This document shows positions 8,066 through 18,139 of a stretch of 64,000 nucleotides of DNA, piece by piece. A model generated the notes under the pieces. It made no database searches and was not told where the DNA came from. It saw only the letters and a program-made list of their open reading frames with translations. The position numbers were made by a program, and so were the translations under genes. Position 1 is the first letter of the stretch. Every line of letters starts with the position of its first letter. The stretch lies in assembly GCA_028284465.1 (NCBI GenBank), contig JANQRR010000010.1:62001-126000 (forward strand), written 5' to 3'. Source of the stretch: Gammaproteobacteria bacterium. Lineage in GTDB: Bacteria > Pseudomonadota > Gammaproteobacteria > JAJFKO01.

Positions 8066-8284
8066 ATGAGTAGAAAACAACAAACTCCTACAGCAAAACA
8101 TGTTAAAGGTGGCTTTAGTCTTTCAAAGCGGATTAAGAAAGGATTTAAGAAAGTTAAAAAAGTCGCAAAGAGTAAAACTATGCGAAAGATTTTTGACAAA
8201 GGTATAGAAGTTACTGGGCAAATAGGACTAGATAGATTAAAACACCCTCCTGGCTCTCGTGGTGGCTCGCGCGGTGGCAGATGA
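8066..8284 (+). CDS. Small highly basic protein, unknown function
   Basis: 72 aa. Residues 22-43 are a lysine-rich amphipathic stretch (SKRIKKGFKKVKKVAKSK) and the tail is SRGGSRGGR, an RGG-like motif. No cysteine, signal peptide or membrane helix is visible. The near-consensus promoter upstream makes a real gene likely. It converges on the next gene with 1 base between stops. Composition suggests nucleic-acid or membrane binding; no family is recognised. It resembles the 84-aa protein at 21926-22180 in size and charge, though not clearly in sequence. Confidence 0.65.
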   Translation: MSRKQQTPTAKHVKGGFSLSKRIKKGFKKVKKVAKSKTMRKIFDKGIEVTGQIGLDRLKHPPGSRGGSRGGR

Positions 8285-8285
8285 T

Positions 8286-8681
8286 CTAAAAGGCTTTGTT
8301 TTCGACGAGCCAATAATTTCCTTGCGTGCTGAGCTTTGCTTTATAAATATAAATTCGCTGCTGACACGATATTTGCCGATATGTTTTCGGTTTAAAGCAG
8401 GCTAAAGTTAAGCCCTTACCGCTAATAACGATCGCAGACCAATGTTGTGGCTGCAAGAGTGAAGCCCAACCTGCACTGGCGCCTCGATGTTGATCCGGTG
8501 GAATATCAACAATGATCGGCGATGATGATCGATTCGTAATAAAAAATAAATTTGCTTGGGTTGATTTCACTGGCGGTGATAAATGAATTAAGGTTTTAGT
8601 TTGAGCATAGACTAATGTGGCAACAAAACAATTTGCAACCAGTAATACTATGCCAATTACTTTTTTAACCCGCACAAACAT
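8286..8681 (-). CDS. Small exported protein, unknown function
   Basis: 131 aa from ATG 8681, which overlaps the end of glmM by 17 bases and has GAGG 7 bases upstream. Residues 1-26 form a signal peptide: VRVKK, a hydrophobic core [16 protein letters not shown], then YAQ, predicting cleavage after A-Q or Y-A. The mature part is beta-rich with [16 protein letters not shown] and two cysteines. It is likely periplasmic or outer-membrane associated and co-transcribed with glmM. I do not recognise the family. Confidence 0.75.
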   Translation of the reverse strand: MFVRVKKVIGIVLLVANCFVATLVYAQTKTLIHLSPPVKSTQANLFFITNRSSSPIIVDIPPDQHRGASAGWASLLQPQHWSAIVISGKGLTLACFKPKTYRQISCQQRIYIYKAKLSTQGNYWLVENKAF

Positions 8682-10005
8682 GAGCAACCTCATCAGCTAA
8701 TTCATCGACGAGTTGACTAACTTGAGCATGGTCTTCACCTTCGATCATCACCCGCATTAATGGCTCTGTGCCTGAAGGTCGTAATAACACACGGCCACTA
8801 CCTGCAAGCTTATTTTCAACCTTAGCCGCTAATTGTTGTAAAGACGTTGCTTTTGCTGCAGTCAATGGCGATGTTAAAGTAACGTTACGCATAATTTGTG
8901 GATATTTTTCCATGCCTTGTTTTAATTCGTGCAAGCTAACGCCTAATGTTGTCATGATCGATAATATTTGTAATGCTGCTAATAAACCATCACCTGTGGT
9001 TGATTTAGTTAAATCGATAATATGGCCAGAGGCTTCACCACCTAACGTCCATTGACGTTGTTCTAACTCGGCTAGCACATAACGATCACCCACTTTCGCG
9101 CGAATGAAATCAATACCTAACGATGTTAACGCACGTTCAAAACCTAAATTACTCATGACTGTGCCAACGACACCACCAGTTAATTGACCTTGTTGATGTA
9201 GATAACGCGCCATAATAAATAACAACTCATCTCCATCGAGTACTTCACCTTGATGATCAACCATGAGCACGCGATCACCATCGCCATCAAAAGCAATGCC
9301 TAGATCAGCTTGTTGGTTAATCACTACTTGCTGTACAGGATCAATATGTGTTGAACCACAACCTGCATTAATATTTAAACCATCAGGCTCAACACCATTA
9401 GCGATAATCGTTGCGCCTAATGTTGTTAATAGCTCCGGCGCAACATGATAAGTCGCACCATGCGCACAATCTAGTGCAATGGTTAATCCTGTTAAATCCA
9501 ATTCAGCTGGCATTGCTTGTCGACAATAAGCTGCATATTGTTTTGCGGCATCAACGATACGCTGCGCTTTGCCTAACTTAGCAGAATCAACTGTCGTCAT
9601 TGGTTGTGTTAACTGTTGTTCGATTGCAAGTTCGATGTCATCGGCTAACTTGGTACCTTGGCTTGAAAAAAACTTTATGCCATTATCGTAATATGGATTA
9701 TGTGAAGCACTGATCACAATCCCTGCTTGACCTTGGTATTTACGAGTAAGATAAGCAACGGCTGGAGTGGGCATAGGTCCTAATAATAAAATATCAGCAC
9801 CTGCTGCAGCTAATCCAGACTCTAAAGCAGATTCTAATAAATACCCCGAGATCCGTGTATCTTTGCCAATGAGCACCTTGCTTGCTGCTTGTGCTGCAAA
9901 TACTTTGCCAACTGCCCAACCCAGTTTGAGAATAAATTCCGGAGTAATTGGCGCCTGACCCACTCGACCACGAATACCATCGGTACCGAAATATTGACGA
10001 CTCAT
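8665..10005 (-). CDS. glmM: Phosphoglucosamine mutase
   Basis: 446 aa from ATG 10005, which has AGGAAAA upstream; the open frame extends 43 codons further but those overlap ftsH and are not GlmM-like. The start [13 protein letters not shown] is the family signature. The catalytic serine is Ser100 in [11 protein letters not shown], the metal loop is DGDGDR, and the sugar-binding GGEASGH and C-terminal [12 protein letters not shown] phosphate loop are present. It makes glucosamine 1-phosphate for UDP-GlcNAc synthesis. The gene lies 4 bases behind ftsH, a common pairing. Confidence 0.97.
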   Translation of the reverse strand: MSRQYFGTDGIRGRVGQAPITPEFILKLGWAVGKVFAAQAASKVLIGKDTRISGYLLESALESGLAAAGADILLLGPMPTPAVAYLTRKYQGQAGIVISASHNPYYDNGIKFFSSQGTKLADDIELAIEQQLTQPMTTVDSAKLGKAQRIVDAAKQYAAYCRQAMPAELDLTGLTIALDCAHGATYHVAPELLTTLGATIIANGVEPDGLNINAGCGSTHIDPVQQVVINQQADLGIAFDGDGDRVLMVDHQGEVLDGDELLFIMARYLHQQGQLTGGVVGTVMSNLGFERALTSLGIDFIRAKVGDRYVLAELEQRQWTLGGEASGHIIDLTKSTTGDGLLAALQILSIMTTLGVSLHELKQGMEKYPQIMRNVTLTSPLTAAKATSLQQLAAKVENKLAGSGRVLLRPSGTEPLMRVMIEGEDHAQVSQLVDELADEVAHVCAG

Positions 10006-10009
10006 ATTA

Positions 10010-11956
10010 TTATTTTCCTGTGTTTGGTGGCACAGCTGCCTTATTGAGGTCTGGCGGATTATTGGGTTTGGTTTTAGGATCACGATCTTCTTTTTTAGCG
10101 GAAGAAGATGGTGGTGTATCATCATGCCAACCACTAGGTGGTTGTGGCGTTTTCCCCGCCATGATGTCTTTTATTTGCACTTCATCAATCGTTTCATATT
10201 TAATTAACGCTTCTGCCATTAAATGTAGCTTATCCATATTTTCTTTCAGCACAGTTTCCGCGCGTTCGTAATTACGATCGATGACTGCACGCACTTCTTT
10301 GTCAATCAAATTAGCCGTGTCAGCAGAAATTTCTTTATGTTGAGTTACCGAATGCCCGAGAAAGACTTCATTCTCATCTTTACCATACGTTAATGGACCT
10401 AATTTTTCCGACAAACCCCATTTAGTGACCATGTTGCGCGCAAGCTCCGTGGCTTTTTCAATATCGTTAGATGCGCCGGTGGTAACACTGTCGGCCCCAA
10501 AAATTATTTCTTCTGCAATTCGTCCACCAAACATTGCTGCAATTTGACATTCTAAGCGTCGTTTGGTGAGACTATAACGATCTTCTTCTGGTAAAAACAT
10601 GGTAACCCCAAGTGCTCGCCCGCGCGGGATAATCGTTACCTTATACACTGGATCATGCTCTGGCATATTCAAACCAACAATTGCATGCCCTGATTCATGA
10701 TAGGCTGTTAATTTACGTTCTTTCTCACTCATCACCATGGATTTACGTTCTGAACCCATCATGATTTTATCTTTAGCTTTTTCAAATTCAATCATATCAA
10801 CGAGGCGTTTATTAGCACGCGCGGCAAACAATGCCGCTTCATTGACTAAATTTGCTAAATCGGCACCAGAAAATCCTGGGGTGCCACGCGCGATCACTGC
10901 AGGCCTGACATCATCAGCAACCGGCACTTTACGCATATGCACTTTAAGAATTTGCTCACGTCCGCGAATATCAGGCAATGGTACTACCACTTGACGATCA
11001 AACCGACCAGGACGCAATAAAGCGGGATCTAATACATCAGGGCGGTTAGTTGCCGCCATCACAATCACCCCTTCATTACCTTCAAACCCATCCATTTCAA
11101 CCAATAACTGATTTAAAGTTTGTTCGCGTTCATCATGACCACCTCCTAAACCAGCGCCACGATGACGACCCACAGCATCGATTTCATCGATGAAAATAAT
11201 ACATGGTGCTTGTTTTTTAGCTTGATCAAACATATCACGCACACGTGAAGCACCGACACCAACAAACATTTCGACAAAGTCTGAACCCGAAATTGTAAAG
11301 AAAGGCACTTTGGCTTCTCCAGCCACCGCTTTAGCTAATAACGTTTTACCCGTTCCTGGTGAGCCAACTAACAATACACCTCGCGGAATTTTGCCACCTA
11401 ATTTTTGAAATTTACCTGGATCTTTTAAAAATTCTACTAGTTCAACCACTTCTTCTTTGGCTTCTTCAACACCTGCCACATCGGCAAAGGTGACTTTAAC
11501 TTGGTCTTCACCTAACAGGCGCGCACGACTACGTCCAAATGACAGTGCACCACGGCCGCCACCGCCGCCTTGCATTTGCCGCATAAAGAAAATCCACACT
11601 GCAATCAATAGCAGCATCGGAAACCAATTGATAAATATTCGCATTAATAAACTTTGTTGTTGCGGCGCTTTACCTTGCACACTCACGCCTTTTTTGATCA
11701 GATCAGGTAATAGATATTGATCAGGCAATGGCATATAGGTCACGAATCGCTTGTTATTCTGCGATATGCCGCGAATAGTTTGATCTTCTATGGTAACGCT
11801 TCTGACGCCACCTTGATTGACCATTTGCACAAATTGCGAATAGCTGAGTTTTTCTTGTGCCGCTTGCCGCGGACCAAAATTACTAAATACTGAAATTAGT
11901 ACGATCGCGATGATCAGCCATAAAAATAGATTTTTTACCATATCGTTTAACGCCAT
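10010..11956 (-). CDS. ftsH: ATP-dependent zinc metalloprotease FtsH
   Basis: 648 aa. Two membrane helices (about 9-25 and 105-125) flank a periplasmic domain. The AAA module has Walker A GSPGTGKT (198-205), Walker B FIDEID and the second region of homology [17 protein letters not shown]. The zinc site is HESGH (420-424). The C-terminus is proline-rich. FtsH degrades membrane and short-lived proteins such as sigma-32 and LpxC. Upstream, CTTTAAA-N12-CCCCAAAA on the reverse strand near 12008-12036 is a weak sigma-32-like candidate promoter. Confidence 0.98.
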   Translation of the reverse strand: MALNDMVKNLFLWLIIAIVLISVFSNFGPRQAAQEKLSYSQFVQMVNQGGVRSVTIEDQTIRGISQNNKRFVTYMPLPDQYLLPDLIKKGVSVQGKAPQQQSLLMRIFINWFPMLLLIAVWIFFMRQMQGGGGGRGALSFGRSRARLLGEDQVKVTFADVAGVEEAKEEVVELVEFLKDPGKFQKLGGKIPRGVLLVGSPGTGKTLLAKAVAGEAKVPFFTISGSDFVEMFVGVGASRVRDMFDQAKKQAPCIIFIDEIDAVGRHRGAGLGGGHDEREQTLNQLLVEMDGFEGNEGVIVMAATNRPDVLDPALLRPGRFDRQVVVPLPDIRGREQILKVHMRKVPVADDVRPAVIARGTPGFSGADLANLVNEAALFAARANKRLVDMIEFEKAKDKIMMGSERKSMVMSEKERKLTAYHESGHAIVGLNMPEHDPVYKVTIIPRGRALGVTMFLPEEDRYSLTKRRLECQIAAMFGGRIAEEIIFGADSVTTGASNDIEKATELARNMVTKWGLSEKLGPLTYGKDENEVFLGHSVTQHKEISADTANLIDKEVRAVIDRNYERAETVLKENMDKLHLMAEALIKYETIDEVQIKDIMAGKTPQPPSGWHDDTPPSSSAKKEDRDPKTKPNNPPDLNKAAVPPNTGK

Positions 11957-12038
11957 AACCTTAAATAATGATAGCTCTCTCTTTAAATACTAGTTCATAT
12001 TACCTAAATTTTGGGGTAATTCCTAATATTTAAAGTCA

Positions 12039-12665
12039 TCACCCTTTAAAATTCATTGCTAGTACATAAAGCTCGCGAGAACGCGCTCGTGAAGCTTGCG
12101 GTTTACGGGTAATAACGCGACCAAAATGTTGACGTAGTTGGCGCATATAATTATCAAAATCAGCACCTTGGAAGGCTTTTGTTAGCAAATGTCCGCCCGG
12201 CGTTAATACTTCTTGAGCAAAGGCAAAGGCTGATTCTACCAATAACATGGCTCGGGCTTGATCAGCGACTTTAATCCCACTGATATTAGGCGCCAGATCC
12301 GCGATAATGACATCCACTGGCTTATCCAGTGCTTGCAAAATCTGCTGCAATTGCTGATGACAATCATCTTCAAGAAAATCACCTTGAATGATTTCAACAT
12401 CAGCAATGGGTTCAATTGGTAACAGATCCACAGCGATCACTTTGCCCTTGCGGCCAACTAATTGGCGTGCGACTTGCGACCATCCGCCTGGTGCTGCCCC
12501 TAGATCGACAACCACCATGCCCGGTTTGATAATTTTATCGCGTTGCTGGATCTCTAATAATTTAAAAGCAGCGCGCGACCGCCACCCTTCTTGTTGCGCA
12601 CGTTTAACAAATTCATCGTTGAAATGTTCGCGTAGCCATTTTGAACTGCTTTTACTTCGCGCCAT
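12039..12665 (-). CDS. rlmE: 23S rRNA (uridine-2'-O)-methyltransferase RlmE
   Basis: 208 aa FtsJ/RrmJ enzyme that methylates U2552 of 23S rRNA. Visible blocks are RSRAAFKLLEI with the catalytic Lys, the SAM-binding loop VVDLGAAPGGWSQVA, the catalytic Asp in DVIIADLAPN, and KAFQG near 175 with the second catalytic Lys. It lies upstream of ftsH as in Escherichia coli and diverges from yhbY across 91 bases. Confidence 0.97.
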   Translation of the reverse strand: MARSKSSSKWLREHFNDEFVKRAQQEGWRSRAAFKLLEIQQRDKIIKPGMVVVDLGAAPGGWSQVARQLVGRKGKVIAVDLLPIEPIADVEIIQGDFLEDDCHQQLQQILQALDKPVDVIIADLAPNISGIKVADQARAMLLVESAFAFAQEVLTPGGHLLTKAFQGADFDNYMRQLRQHFGRVITRKPQASRARSRELYVLAMNFKG

Positions 12666-12684
12666 GTAAAGTTACTCTAAATGC

Positions 12685-12712
12685 TTGCTTTGACCTTTAT
12701 TATATCTATAAT
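12685..12712 (+). promoter_or_regulatory. Promoter for yhbY
   Basis: TTGCTT (12685-12690), 16-base spacer, perfect TATAAT (12707-12712), 44 bases before the yhbY start. Confidence 0.6.
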
Positions 12713-12756
12713 GTGCTTTTGTTTCATTAACCTAGAAAAAACCACTGTTATTAACT

Positions 12757-13032
12757 ATGGCCCTATACCCACAACAAAAACGTCGCTTACGCCAGCAGGC
12801 CCATGCATTAAAGCCGGTTATTTTAATTGGTAGTCAAGGCTTAACAGATGCCGTGCAAGCTGAGATTGATCGTGGCTTATTAGCGCATGAATTATTAAAG
12901 ATCCGCATTAGCGGTCATGATCGTGATGCTAAACAAGCAATGATTACCGCGATTTGCGAACAGCAACAAGCTGAGTTAGTACAAACCATTGGTCATATCG
13001 TCACGATTTATCGTAAGAATCCAGAGAAATAA
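12757..13032 (+). CDS. yhbY: Ribosome-associated RNA-binding protein YhbY (CRM domain)
   Basis: 91 aa, almost wholly a CRM domain: LRQQAHALKPVILIGSQGLTDAV, then LLAHELLKIRISG, and VQTIGHIVTIYRKNP at the end. It is thought to act in late assembly of the 50S subunit. The divergent arrangement with rlmE and ftsH is conserved in gammaproteobacteria. Length is normal. Confidence 0.95.
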   Translation: MALYPQQKRRLRQQAHALKPVILIGSQGLTDAVQAEIDRGLLAHELLKIRISGHDRDAKQAMITAICEQQQAELVQTIGHIVTIYRKNPEK

Positions 13033-13040
13033 TCTTTACT

Positions 13041-13325
13041 TTAACCTACCTCAACAAACTCCACTTTTATTTTCCTACCCAGTGCTGCAGCCAAATGTTC
13101 TAATGTTGATAATTTAATATCTTTAGCATGATTTTCAATTCTAGAAATTGCAGATTTTTTTGAACCTGCTTTTTCCGCTAATTGCTGCTGAGTAAGATTT
13201 TGTGATTCGCGTAACGACTTCAAGACAACTCCAATTTTGAATTCGTCATAACCTTCATCATAATTTTTTGCAAATCTCTTATCTCTACGTTTTCTTGAGA
13301 TAACATATTTTTTTAAATCACTCAT
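13041..13325 (-). CDS. XRE-family antitoxin (HigA-like)
   Basis: 94 aa with an XRE helix-turn-helix at about 33-85: VVLKSLRESQNLTQQQLAEKAGSKKSAISRIE. The start ATG overlaps the toxin stop by ATGA, the standard toxin-then-antitoxin order of HigBA-like systems. The antitoxin frame is intact although the toxin is broken. Confidence 0.9.
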   Translation of the reverse strand: MSDLKKYVISRKRRDKRFAKNYDEGYDEFKIGVVLKSLRESQNLTQQQLAEKAGSKKSAISRIENHAKDIKLSTLEHLAAALGRKIKVEFVEVG

Positions 13326-13680
13326 TTCAAATACCTCTGTAGATAATCTTGTTTATAATTTGTAGCACGCTGTATTTCCGATTGTGGAACTTTTTGAGAT
13401 TTTTTCTTAAATCCATTGGTAACTACAAAATTATCACTATTTACAAAAAAACCTAAAATTCTAAAATTCTAAAAATATTTCCTTTATAAATAACCCGAAT
13501 TTCCCATATATCATCAGTATTTTTTAGTTTCTTCAAATATTGTTGAGGTACAACTTTTAATTCTTCAATCAATTGCATCACCCAAGTAACTTTTTGAGCT
13601 TGTTTGGCATTCAAACTATCTAGAAAATCTAATACCGGTGTATCATCTAATATAGTTTTATAAAATGTTATTGCTCTCAT
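13322..13680 (-). pseudogene. HigB/Gp49-type toxin inactivated by an 8-bp tandem duplication
   Basis: Reading from ATG 13680 gives a RelE-superfamily HigB-like protein (DDTPVLDFLDSL, LKNTDDIWEIRVIYKGNIFRIL), but the frame stops after 75 codons at 13453. The cause is visible: AGAATTTT is present twice in a row at the break. Removing one 8-bp copy restores 116 codons, continuing GFFVNSDNFVVTNGF, KKKSQKVP, and ending at TGA 13322-13324, which overlaps the antitoxin ATG. Without repair the toxin lacks its C-terminal third. Occasional slippage in the repeat could restore it. Confidence 0.85.
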
Positions 13681-13701
13681 AATTCTTATTGTTTAATTTA
13701 A

Positions 13702-13730
13702 AAGTTAACTTAGATGTTAACATTTGTCAA
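13702..13730 (-). promoter_or_regulatory. Promoter and operator of the HigBA-like pair
   Basis: Reverse strand TTGACA (13730-13725), 17-base spacer, TAACTT (13707-13702). Two GTTAAC hexamers (13704-13709 and 13716-13721), each self-palindromic and 6 bases apart, cover the spacer and -10 box, as expected for an autorepressing antitoxin. Confidence 0.65.
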
Positions 13731-13779
13731 GCAAAAAAAAATTAATGCATATAAATCAAATGCTTAAAAAACCACGACA

Positions 13780-14259
13780 TCAAACATGCAGTACTGAGTC
13801 GATCTCGAATTCAATCGAGCCAGAGGGGGTAGTGACGACAACGCTTTCACCTTCTTCGCGGCCAATCAAGGCGCGAGCGATTGGTGAACTTACAGAAACT
13901 TTACCAAGTTTAATATCGGCTTCATCATCGCCAACAATTTGATAACGCACTTCTTCGTCAGTTTCCATATTGACTAAATGCACGGTGGTACCAAAGATCA
14001 CTTTGCCGGTACAAGTTAATTTTGTGATATCAATAACGTGAGCATGTGATAGCTTGCCTTCAATTTCGCGAATACGTCCTTCAATAAAACCTTGTTGTTC
14101 TTTAGCAGCATGATATTCGGCATTTTCACGTAAATCACCATGTGCTCTTGCTTCCGCAATAGCTTTAATCACTTCCGGACGTTTTTTAGTTTTCAAATGT
14201 TTTAATTCATCGCGCAATTGCTCAGCACCATTATGAGTCATCGGAATTTTGTTAGTCAT
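13780..14259 (-). CDS. greA: Transcript cleavage factor GreA
   Basis: 159 aa from ATG 14259, overlapping the dnaJ stop by 8 bases. The N-terminal coiled coil has [28 protein letters not shown] with the acidic tip residues, and the C-terminal domain has [18 protein letters not shown]. GreA rescues backtracked RNA polymerase. The overlap puts it at the end of the hrcA-grpE-dnaK-dnaJ heat-shock cluster. Confidence 0.97.
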   Translation of the reverse strand: MTNKIPMTHNGAEQLRDELKHLKTKKRPEVIKAIAEARAHGDLRENAEYHAAKEQQGFIEGRIREIEGKLSHAHVIDITKLTCTGKVIFGTTVHLVNMETDEEVRYQIVGDDEADIKLGKVSVSSPIARALIGREEGESVVVTTPSGSIEFEIDSVLHV

Positions 14260-15400
14260 TGGCTTTACCCTCAAAGAAACGTTTAACACCTTCGAACCAC
14301 GATCGTGATTTAGGGCTATGTTTTTCTTTAGCTGTCGTTAAAGTTTGTTCAAACTTGTGTAGTAATTCTTTTTGTTCGCGTGTCAATTTTACGGGTGTTT
14401 CAACAATAACACGACATAATAAATCGCCGGTAGCACCACCGCGTACTGGCTTGATCCCTTTACCACGCAAACGAAATAATTTACCGCTTTGGGTTTCTGC
14501 AGGGATCTTTAACGTGACTTTACCTTTTAATGTTGGTACAGCTAATTCACCACCTAAGCTTGCCGTAACAAAACTAATCGGCACTTCACAATATAAGTTT
14601 TCTTCTTCACGCACAAAGATGTCATGTTCTTGCACCGCAACTTGAACATATAAATCACCTGCCGGGCCACCTTGGGTACCCGCTTCACCTTCACCCCCTA
14701 AACGAATACGATCACCTTCATCAACGCCTGGCGGAATTTTCACTTTCAATTGTTTTTGTTTGCGAATACGTCCTTGGCCACGACAATGTGAGCACGGATC
14801 TTTAATCACTTGGCCACTACCATGACAACTCGGACACGTTTGTTGTACCGCAAAAAAACCACGTTGTAGATGGATCTGCCCGGAGCCGCCACAATCATTA
14901 CAATGTGTTGGTGAAGTTCCGGGTTTTGCACCACTCCCACGACAGTGTTCGCATTGCGCTAGCATTGGCACGTCGATTGTTAATTCCGTTCCAAATACCG
15001 CTTGTTCTAAAGTAATACTCGCTTGATAACGTAAATCTGCACCACGTTGTGGGCCGCCTTTACTACTACGCCCAAAACCGCCGCCAAAGATATCAGAAAA
15101 GTCATCAAAGATAGTTTCAAAAATACCTTCAAACCCAGAACCACCCATGCCACCATGACCCGCGCCGGCACCTTGTAAGCCTGCATGACCGAATTGATCG
15201 TAGATCGCACGTTTTTGCGGATCAGACAATATTTCATAGGCTTCTTTGGCTTCTTTAAATGCGGCTTCTGCGGCGTGATCTCCTGGATTACGATCAGGAT
15301 GATGTTTCATAGCTAAACGCCGGTAGGATTTTTTAATCATACCGGAGTCAGCATCGCGAGAAACACTTAAGATCTCGTAATAATCACGTTTAGTTGTCAT
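14252..15400 (-). CDS. dnaJ: Chaperone protein DnaJ
   Basis: 382 aa from ATG 15400 ([17 protein letters not shown]); an ATG five codons upstream is the alternative, and neither has a clear ribosome-binding site. The J domain carries HHPDRNPGD, followed by a Gly/Phe-rich linker, four CxxCxGxG zinc motifs ([32 protein letters not shown]) and two C-terminal beta domains. It delivers substrates to DnaK, whose gene lies 22 bases upstream. Confidence 0.97.
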   Translation of the reverse strand: MTTKRDYYEILSVSRDADSGMIKKSYRRLAMKHHPDRNPGDHAAEAAFKEAKEAYEILSDPQKRAIYDQFGHAGLQGAGAGHGGMGGSGFEGIFETIFDDFSDIFGGGFGRSSKGGPQRGADLRYQASITLEQAVFGTELTIDVPMLAQCEHCRGSGAKPGTSPTHCNDCGGSGQIHLQRGFFAVQQTCPSCHGSGQVIKDPCSHCRGQGRIRKQKQLKVKIPPGVDEGDRIRLGGEGEAGTQGGPAGDLYVQVAVQEHDIFVREEENLYCEVPISFVTASLGGELAVPTLKGKVTLKIPAETQSGKLFRLRGKGIKPVRGGATGDLLCRVIVETPVKLTREQKELLHKFEQTLTTAKEKHSPKSRSWFEGVKRFFEGKAND

Positions 15401-15422
15401 ATCATCTGCATACATTGCTTAA

Positions 15423-17378
15423 CTATTTCGATTTATCATCCTTATCAACTTCTTCAAATTCGGCATCGACAACATCATCCGCTTTTTTACCAGCATCACC
15501 AGCTTGCTGTTGAGCTTGTTCGCCACCAGCACCTGCTTGTGGCTGTTCAGCCCCAGCTTGTTGTTGTGCATATGCTTGCTCGGCCAATTTGGCAGACGCT
15601 TGTGATAATGCTTGGGTTTTTGCTTCAATCGCAGCTTTATCATCGCCTTTTACAGCTTGCTTAAGATCTTCCACTGCGGCTTCAATTTTTTGTTTATCAT
15701 CCGGATTAACTTTATCACCTAAATCTTTCAATGATTTAGTGGCAGAATGAATTAAGCTATCAGCCTGATTGCGCACTTGTACTAATTCATGTAATTTTTT
15801 ATCCGCTTCGGCATTCGCTTCAGCATCTTTCACCATTTTTTGAATTTCTTCTTCTGACAAACCACTGGATGCACGGATCACAATCTTTTGTTCTTTACCT
15901 GTCGCTTTATCCTTAGCTGATACATGCAAAATACCATTGGCATCGATATCAAAAGTAACTTCAACTTGGGGCACGCCACGTGGTGCTGGCGGAATACCGG
16001 TTAAGTCAAACCGGCCTAATGATTTATTCGCACTCGCCATTTCACGTTCACCTTGTAACACGTGAATCGTAACCGCAGTTTGATTATCATCTGCGGTTGA
16101 AAACACTTGATTGGCTTTGGTTGGGATTGTGGTGTTTTTATCGATGAGTTTCGTCATCACGCCACCTAATGTTTCGATCCCTAATGATAGCGGAGTAACG
16201 TCTAACAATAATACGTCTTTAACATCACCTGACAATACCGCCGCTTGAATCGCTGCACCTACGGCAACTGCTTCATCTGGGTTAACATCTTTACGTGGTT
16301 CTTTACCAAAGAAATCTTTCACCATGCTTTGGACTTTAGGCATACGGGTCATACCACCAACTAAAATAACGTCGGTAATATCCGCCGATTTCAGCCCTGC
16401 ATCTTGTAATGCCGTTTTACATGGCGCCATGGTGCCTTCAACTAAATCTTCAACTAAAGATTCAAACTTAGCACGCGTTACCGTAATGTTCATGTGTTTA
16501 GGCCCCGATGCATCTGCCGTAATGTAAGGCAGATTAACCGTGGTTTGTTCCATCGATGATAATTCGATCTTAGCTTTTTCCGCTGCTTCTTTTAAGCGCT
16601 GTAATGCTAATGGATCTTTATGTAAATCGATGCCGGTATCTTTTTTAAATTCTGCTGATAGATAATCAATAAGACGCAAGTCGAAATCAGCGCCCCCTAA
16701 GTGAGTATTACCATTGGTGGCTAACACTTCAAATTGATGTTCACCATCAACGTCAGCAATTTCAATGATGGAAACATCAAACGTACCACCACCTAAATCG
16801 TAAACAGCAATTTTACGATCGCCTTTTTTCTTATCTAAGCCATACGCTAGCGCGGCAGCCGTTGGTTCGTTAATAATACGTTTCACATCTAAACCCGCAA
16901 TACGCCCCGCATCTTTGGTAGCTTGACGTTGCGAATCGTTGAAATAAGCAGGCACCGTGATCACTGCTTCTGTTACTGGTTGGCCAAGAAAATCTTCCGC
17001 CGTTTTCTTCATTTTTTCTAACACTAATGCGGAGATTTGTTGCGCTGACATTTTATCGCTATTGACTTGCACCCATGCATCACCATTATCCGCTTTAATA
17101 ATACTGTATGGCATTAATTTAATATCGCGTTGCACTTCATCATCTTCAAAGCGTCGCCCAATTAAACGCTTGATATCATATAACGTATGTTTTGGATTGG
17201 TTGCTGCTTGGTTTTTCGCATGTGCTCCCACCAAACGTTGCTTATCGTCGGTAAATGCGACCATTGATGGCGTGGTGCGATGCCCTTCTGAATTCTCGAT
17301 GACACGCGGATCTTTACCCTGCATCACGGCCACACAGGAGTTGGTGGTTCCTAAGTCAATTCCGATGATATTTGCCAT
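15423..17378 (-). CDS. dnaK: Chaperone protein DnaK (Hsp70)
   Basis: 651 aa. ATPase signatures are [17 protein letters not shown] at the start, [16 protein letters not shown] and [14 protein letters not shown]. The substrate domain begins with [16 protein letters not shown], and the tail is Gln/Ala-rich, ending in [11 protein letters not shown] as in proteobacterial DnaK. A sigma-32-like promoter lies 52 to 80 bases upstream, overlapping the end of grpE. Confidence 0.99.
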   Translation of the reverse strand: MANIIGIDLGTTNSCVAVMQGKDPRVIENSEGHRTTPSMVAFTDDKQRLVGAHAKNQAATNPKHTLYDIKRLIGRRFEDDEVQRDIKLMPYSIIKADNGDAWVQVNSDKMSAQQISALVLEKMKKTAEDFLGQPVTEAVITVPAYFNDSQRQATKDAGRIAGLDVKRIINEPTAAALAYGLDKKKGDRKIAVYDLGGGTFDVSIIEIADVDGEHQFEVLATNGNTHLGGADFDLRLIDYLSAEFKKDTGIDLHKDPLALQRLKEAAEKAKIELSSMEQTTVNLPYITADASGPKHMNITVTRAKFESLVEDLVEGTMAPCKTALQDAGLKSADITDVILVGGMTRMPKVQSMVKDFFGKEPRKDVNPDEAVAVGAAIQAAVLSGDVKDVLLLDVTPLSLGIETLGGVMTKLIDKNTTIPTKANQVFSTADDNQTAVTIHVLQGEREMASANKSLGRFDLTGIPPAPRGVPQVEVTFDIDANGILHVSAKDKATGKEQKIVIRASSGLSEEEIQKMVKDAEANAEADKKLHELVQVRNQADSLIHSATKSLKDLGDKVNPDDKQKIEAAVEDLKQAVKGDDKAAIEAKTQALSQASAKLAEQAYAQQQAGAEQPQAGAGGEQAQQQAGDAGKKADDVVDAEFEEVDKDDKSK

Positions 17379-17429
17379 AATTTGCTCTCCACTAAATTTA
17401 ACTGTCAGTATGTTTGCTGATAAAACCTA

Positions 17430-17458
17430 AGATTGGGATCGTTGCTAAGAATTTCAAG
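17430..17458 (-). promoter_or_regulatory. Sigma-32-type heat-shock promoter of dnaK
   Basis: Reverse strand CTTGAAA (17458-17452), 14-base spacer, CCCAATCT (17437-17430); the sigma-32 consensus is CTTGAAA-N11-16-CCCCATNT. The -35 box is perfect and overlaps the grpE stop codon. Confidence 0.75.
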
Positions 17459-18086
17459 CAGTTTTTTGCGAAATAACCACTTTTGCTGAACGAACCACCC
17501 GGCCATTGAGCTGATAGCCTTTCTGCACCACGGTCATGACCCGATTAGGCTCGACTTCAGCTGTTGGCTGCATTGAAATTGCCTCATGATAAGCTGGATC
17601 AAATTTATCGCCCTGCGACGGATCAATGGTTTCAATGCCAAACTTCTTACAGGCAGTATGCATCATTTGTAAGGTCAACTCGACGCCTTTATGTACATTT
17701 TGTGCTACTTCATCATCGCCAACTTCAACTTCTAACGCTTTTTCCAAACTATCGATGACTGGTAATAACTCTGCAAAGAATCGCTTCAAACCGTATTTAT
17801 GCGCATCTTGGACATCTTTTTTGCTGCGATCAATGGCATTTTGAGCCTCGGCTTTAGCACGCACGAATTGGTCATGGCTATCATGTAATTGCTCTTCGAG
17901 TTCACTAATTTTACGCTGCATTTCTTCAGCCGATAATTCATGCACCATCGGTTCATGTTCAGATGATAGTGGCGCTTGTTGCTCGTCGGCTAATGCATCT
18001 GTAGATTGTTCACCTTCTTCAGGACCATTAAATTTAGTATCATCCCATTTTGATTTAGCTTGATCTGTTTTCGCTTTCTTTGCCAT
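17454..18086 (-). CDS. grpE: Nucleotide exchange factor GrpE
   Basis: 210 aa. An acidic disordered N-terminus leads into a long coiled coil (SAEEMQRKISELEEQLHDS, FVRAKAEAQNAIDRSKKD) and the C-terminal beta domain with AYHEAISMQP and VVQKGYQLNGRVVRSAKVVIS, the family signature. It releases ADP from DnaK. An AGG-type site (GGAGG) lies 6 to 10 bases upstream. It follows hrcA in the cluster. Confidence 0.97.
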   Translation of the reverse strand: MAKKAKTDQAKSKWDDTKFNGPEEGEQSTDALADEQQAPLSSEHEPMVHELSAEEMQRKISELEEQLHDSHDQFVRAKAEAQNAIDRSKKDVQDAHKYGLKRFFAELLPVIDSLEKALEVEVGDDEVAQNVHKGVELTLQMMHTACKKFGIETIDPSQGDKFDPAYHEAISMQPTAEVEPNRVMTVVQKGYQLNGRVVRSAKVVISQKTA

Positions 18087-18111
18087 TTATTTACCTCCGT
18101 AAAAAACTCTA

Positions 18112-18139
18112 CATTGGGGTAGAACCGCTAAATTACAAG
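18112..18139 (-). promoter_or_regulatory. Sigma-32-type promoter of grpE
   Basis: Reverse strand CTTGTAA (18139-18133), 13-base spacer, CCCCAATG (18119-18112). One mismatch in the -35 box. It overlaps the end of hrcA, so grpE can be heat-induced apart from hrcA. Confidence 0.65.

Noticed and set aside
8044-8313. 89-codon frame antisense to the 72-aa basic protein
   Set aside because: The plus-strand frame has a near-consensus promoter; the antisense frame only reflects its Lys and Arg codons read backwards.
15419-15643. 74-codon frame inside the dnaK C-terminus
   Set aside because: It is an out-of-frame reading of the Gln/Ala-rich dnaK tail.
17379-17453. CIRCE operator before dnaK
   Set aside because: No inverted repeat matching TTAGCACTC-N9-GAGTGCTAA could be found there or before grpE and hrcA.
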